Shown: piece by piece, positions 63,041 through 64,000 of the stretch | Layout: the number at the start of each line of letters is the position of its first letter | Position numbering within the stretch: position 1 is the first letter of the stretch | Assembly (NCBI GenBank): GCA_024643345.1 | Contig: JAHENB010000006.1 | Location: 1 to 64,000, forward strand | Source: Maribacter sp. | GTDB taxonomy: Bacteria > Bacteroidota > Bacteroidia > Flavobacteriales > Flavobacteriaceae | DNA: 64,000 nt | Direction of reading: 5' to 3' | Translations under genes and position numbers: made by a program | The notes under the pieces: model-generated | Seen by the model: only the letters and a program-made list of their open reading frames with translations | Told to the model about the DNA's origin: nothing | Databases searched by the model: none

Positions 63041-64000
63041 ATGAAATTGAAACCAATTGCACAATCCTTTTCAGTAAATTATACCTACAAGCTTCATTTT
63101 ACCCAGAATTTATTTCATATAGATAATGGCTTGTTCAAAAATATTATCAAGGAATACGATAAAAAAAGAAAGGTCAAACTCTTCTTTGTTGTCGATAACG
63201 GTGTTCTTGAACACCATCCACAGTTGTTGGAGTCGATAAATGCGTACTGTCTTGCCCACGGAAATCTTATACAATTCACTTCAAGTTTGGTGATACCCGG
63301 AGGGGAACAATGTAAAAATGACGCTAGCTATGTTGATCTTGTATTACAAGGAATCAATTCGAACGCTATTTGCAGGCATTCATTTGTTGTGGTCATCGGG
63401 GGAGGAGCGGTCATTGATATGGCGGGTTATGCGGCGGCCATTGCACATAGGGGCGTTAAACTTATCCGGATTCCGACCACCGTGCTATCTCAAAATGATT
63501 CGGCAGTCGGCGTTAAGAACAGTGTTAATCTATTTGAAAAGAAAAATTTCCTGGGAACATTTGCCCCACCGTACGCCATTATAAATGACAGTGAATTTTT
63601 AAAGACCTTGGAGCAAAGGGATTGGATTGCCGGTATTTCTGAAGCCATAAAGGTATCGTTGATAAAAGATGCCGAGTTTTTTCGGTATATCGAGCAGCGT
63701 ACCGAACATTTGCGAAAAAGGCATATGCCCACCATGGATGAGATAATCTATAAATGTGCGGAAATGCATATGGATCATATTTCGCAAGGGGGGGATCCCT
63801 TTGAAAGTGGCTCTTCCCGACCATTGGATTTTGGCCACTGGGCAGCCCATAAGCTGGAACAGATGACGCATTATAACCTTCGACATGGCGAGGCGGTGGC
63901 CAAAGGTATCGCCTTGGATGTTACCTATGCCAATTTAATGGGATTGATTCCAGAAAAAACGCTAAAAAGGATTATCAAGGTGATGGAGGACATCGGTTTT
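63041..64000 (+). CDS. eboD: EboD, dehydroquinate-synthase-like sugar phosphate cyclase (3' end beyond window)
   Basis: I translated this open frame directly because the track omits it; it runs to the window edge with 320 codons and no stop. It starts MKLKPIAQSFSVNYTYKLHF. The NAD-binding turn is VVVIGGGAVIDMAGY (117-130), followed by RIPTTVLSQNDSAVGVKNSV (143-162), SEAIKVSLIKD (200-210), DFGHWAAHKLE (263-273) and RHGEAVAKG (281-289). These are the cofactor and metal sites of the DHQS/EEVS superfamily. VGVK in place of the DHQS VGGK suggests an ebo-specific cyclase rather than AroB. Substrate unknown, probably a sedoheptulose phosphate or similar. Confidence 0.9.
   Translation, partial: MKLKPIAQSFSVNYTYKLHFTQNLFHIDNGLFKNIIKEYDKKRKVKLFFVVDNGVLEHHPQLLESINAYCLAHGNLIQFTSSLVIPGGEQCKNDASYVDLVLQGINSNAICRHSFVVVIGGGAVIDMAGYAAAIAHRGVKLIRIPTTVLSQNDSAVGVKNSVNLFEKKNFLGTFAPPYAIINDSEFLKTLEQRDWIAGISEAIKVSLIKDAEFFRYIEQRTEHLRKRHMPTMDEIIYKCAEMHMDHISQGGDPFESGSSRPLDFGHWAAHKLEQMTHYNLRHGEAVAKGIALDVTYANLMGLIPEKTLKRIIKVMEDIGF

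Noticed and set aside
1-64000. CRISPR array, prophage, insertion sequence, tRNA or rRNA
   Set aside because: No direct-repeat array, transposase, integrase, phage structural gene or cloverleaf-like sequence was seen by reading.

Overview
The window looks like chromosomal DNA from a member of the Bacteroidota, most likely a marine Flavobacteriaceae. The GC content looks moderate. Six or more genes have a perfect TAnnTTTG -7 box just upstream. Start sites rarely show a clear Shine-Dalgarno. Many proteins are exported lipoproteins, and several families are typical of the group (DUF5606, DUF5916, DUF2807/GIN, PD40-amidohydrolase fusions). I cannot fix the genus. I see no rRNA, tRNA, IS element, phage gene or CRISPR array.

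Layout. (1) Positions 1-5028 form a surface-glycan island: a minus-strand operon of sialyltransferase-like protein, NeuA fused to a HAD phosphatase, NeuB without its SAF domain, and a Sua5/YrdC gene cut by the window edge. Two family-2 glycosyltransferases follow. (2) Positions 5122-7527 hold housekeeping genes: dapD, ruvX/yqgF, def and a DUF5606 gene. (3) Positions 7632-20464 carry mostly exported hydrolases: a PD40-amidohydrolase fusion, S10 peptidase, GH20 hexosaminidase, SGNH hydrolase, alpha/beta hydrolase and serine hydrolase, plus an aquaglyceroporin and a DUF5916 outer-membrane protein. A 49-codon membrane ORF missed by the ORF track lies between two of them. (4) Positions 20600-30798 are a long minus-strand gene array: PD40/TolB, DUF3500, Tat-exported sugar isomerase-like, divergent Nramp-like transporter, D-aminoacylase-like, SMP-30, [2Fe-2S] subunit and molybdopterin subunit. 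It resembles a catabolic or scavenging operon for an unknown organic substrate. (5) Positions 30996-33011 hold mazG, msrB and a collagen-like lipoprotein. (6) Positions 33198-41306 are an alpha-glucan block: GlgE, stand-alone maltokinase, GlgB and GH31 glucosidase. (7) Positions 41342-43538 hold an M48 peptidase and an MFS transporter. (8) Positions 43592-46553 are an ECF sigma / anti-sigma / two-adhesin operon. (9) Positions 46911-60202 are housekeeping: lon, cmk, LysM, rpsA, pyrR-pyrB-hypothetical-DUF3291-rnz, pdxH, sixA-ppk1 and miaE. (10) Positions 60379-64000 are an ebo cluster, eboA-eboB-eboC-eboD, running off the right edge.

How the genes work together. The left island should make a CMP-activated nonulosonic acid and attach it to a surface glycan. 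The glucan block should phosphorylate maltose, polymerise it through GlgE and branch it with GlgB. The ebo genes form one tightly coupled transcription unit whose metabolite in Bacteroidota is not known; I rate this and the metal-site-less Nramp/aminoacylase array as the most interesting systems here.
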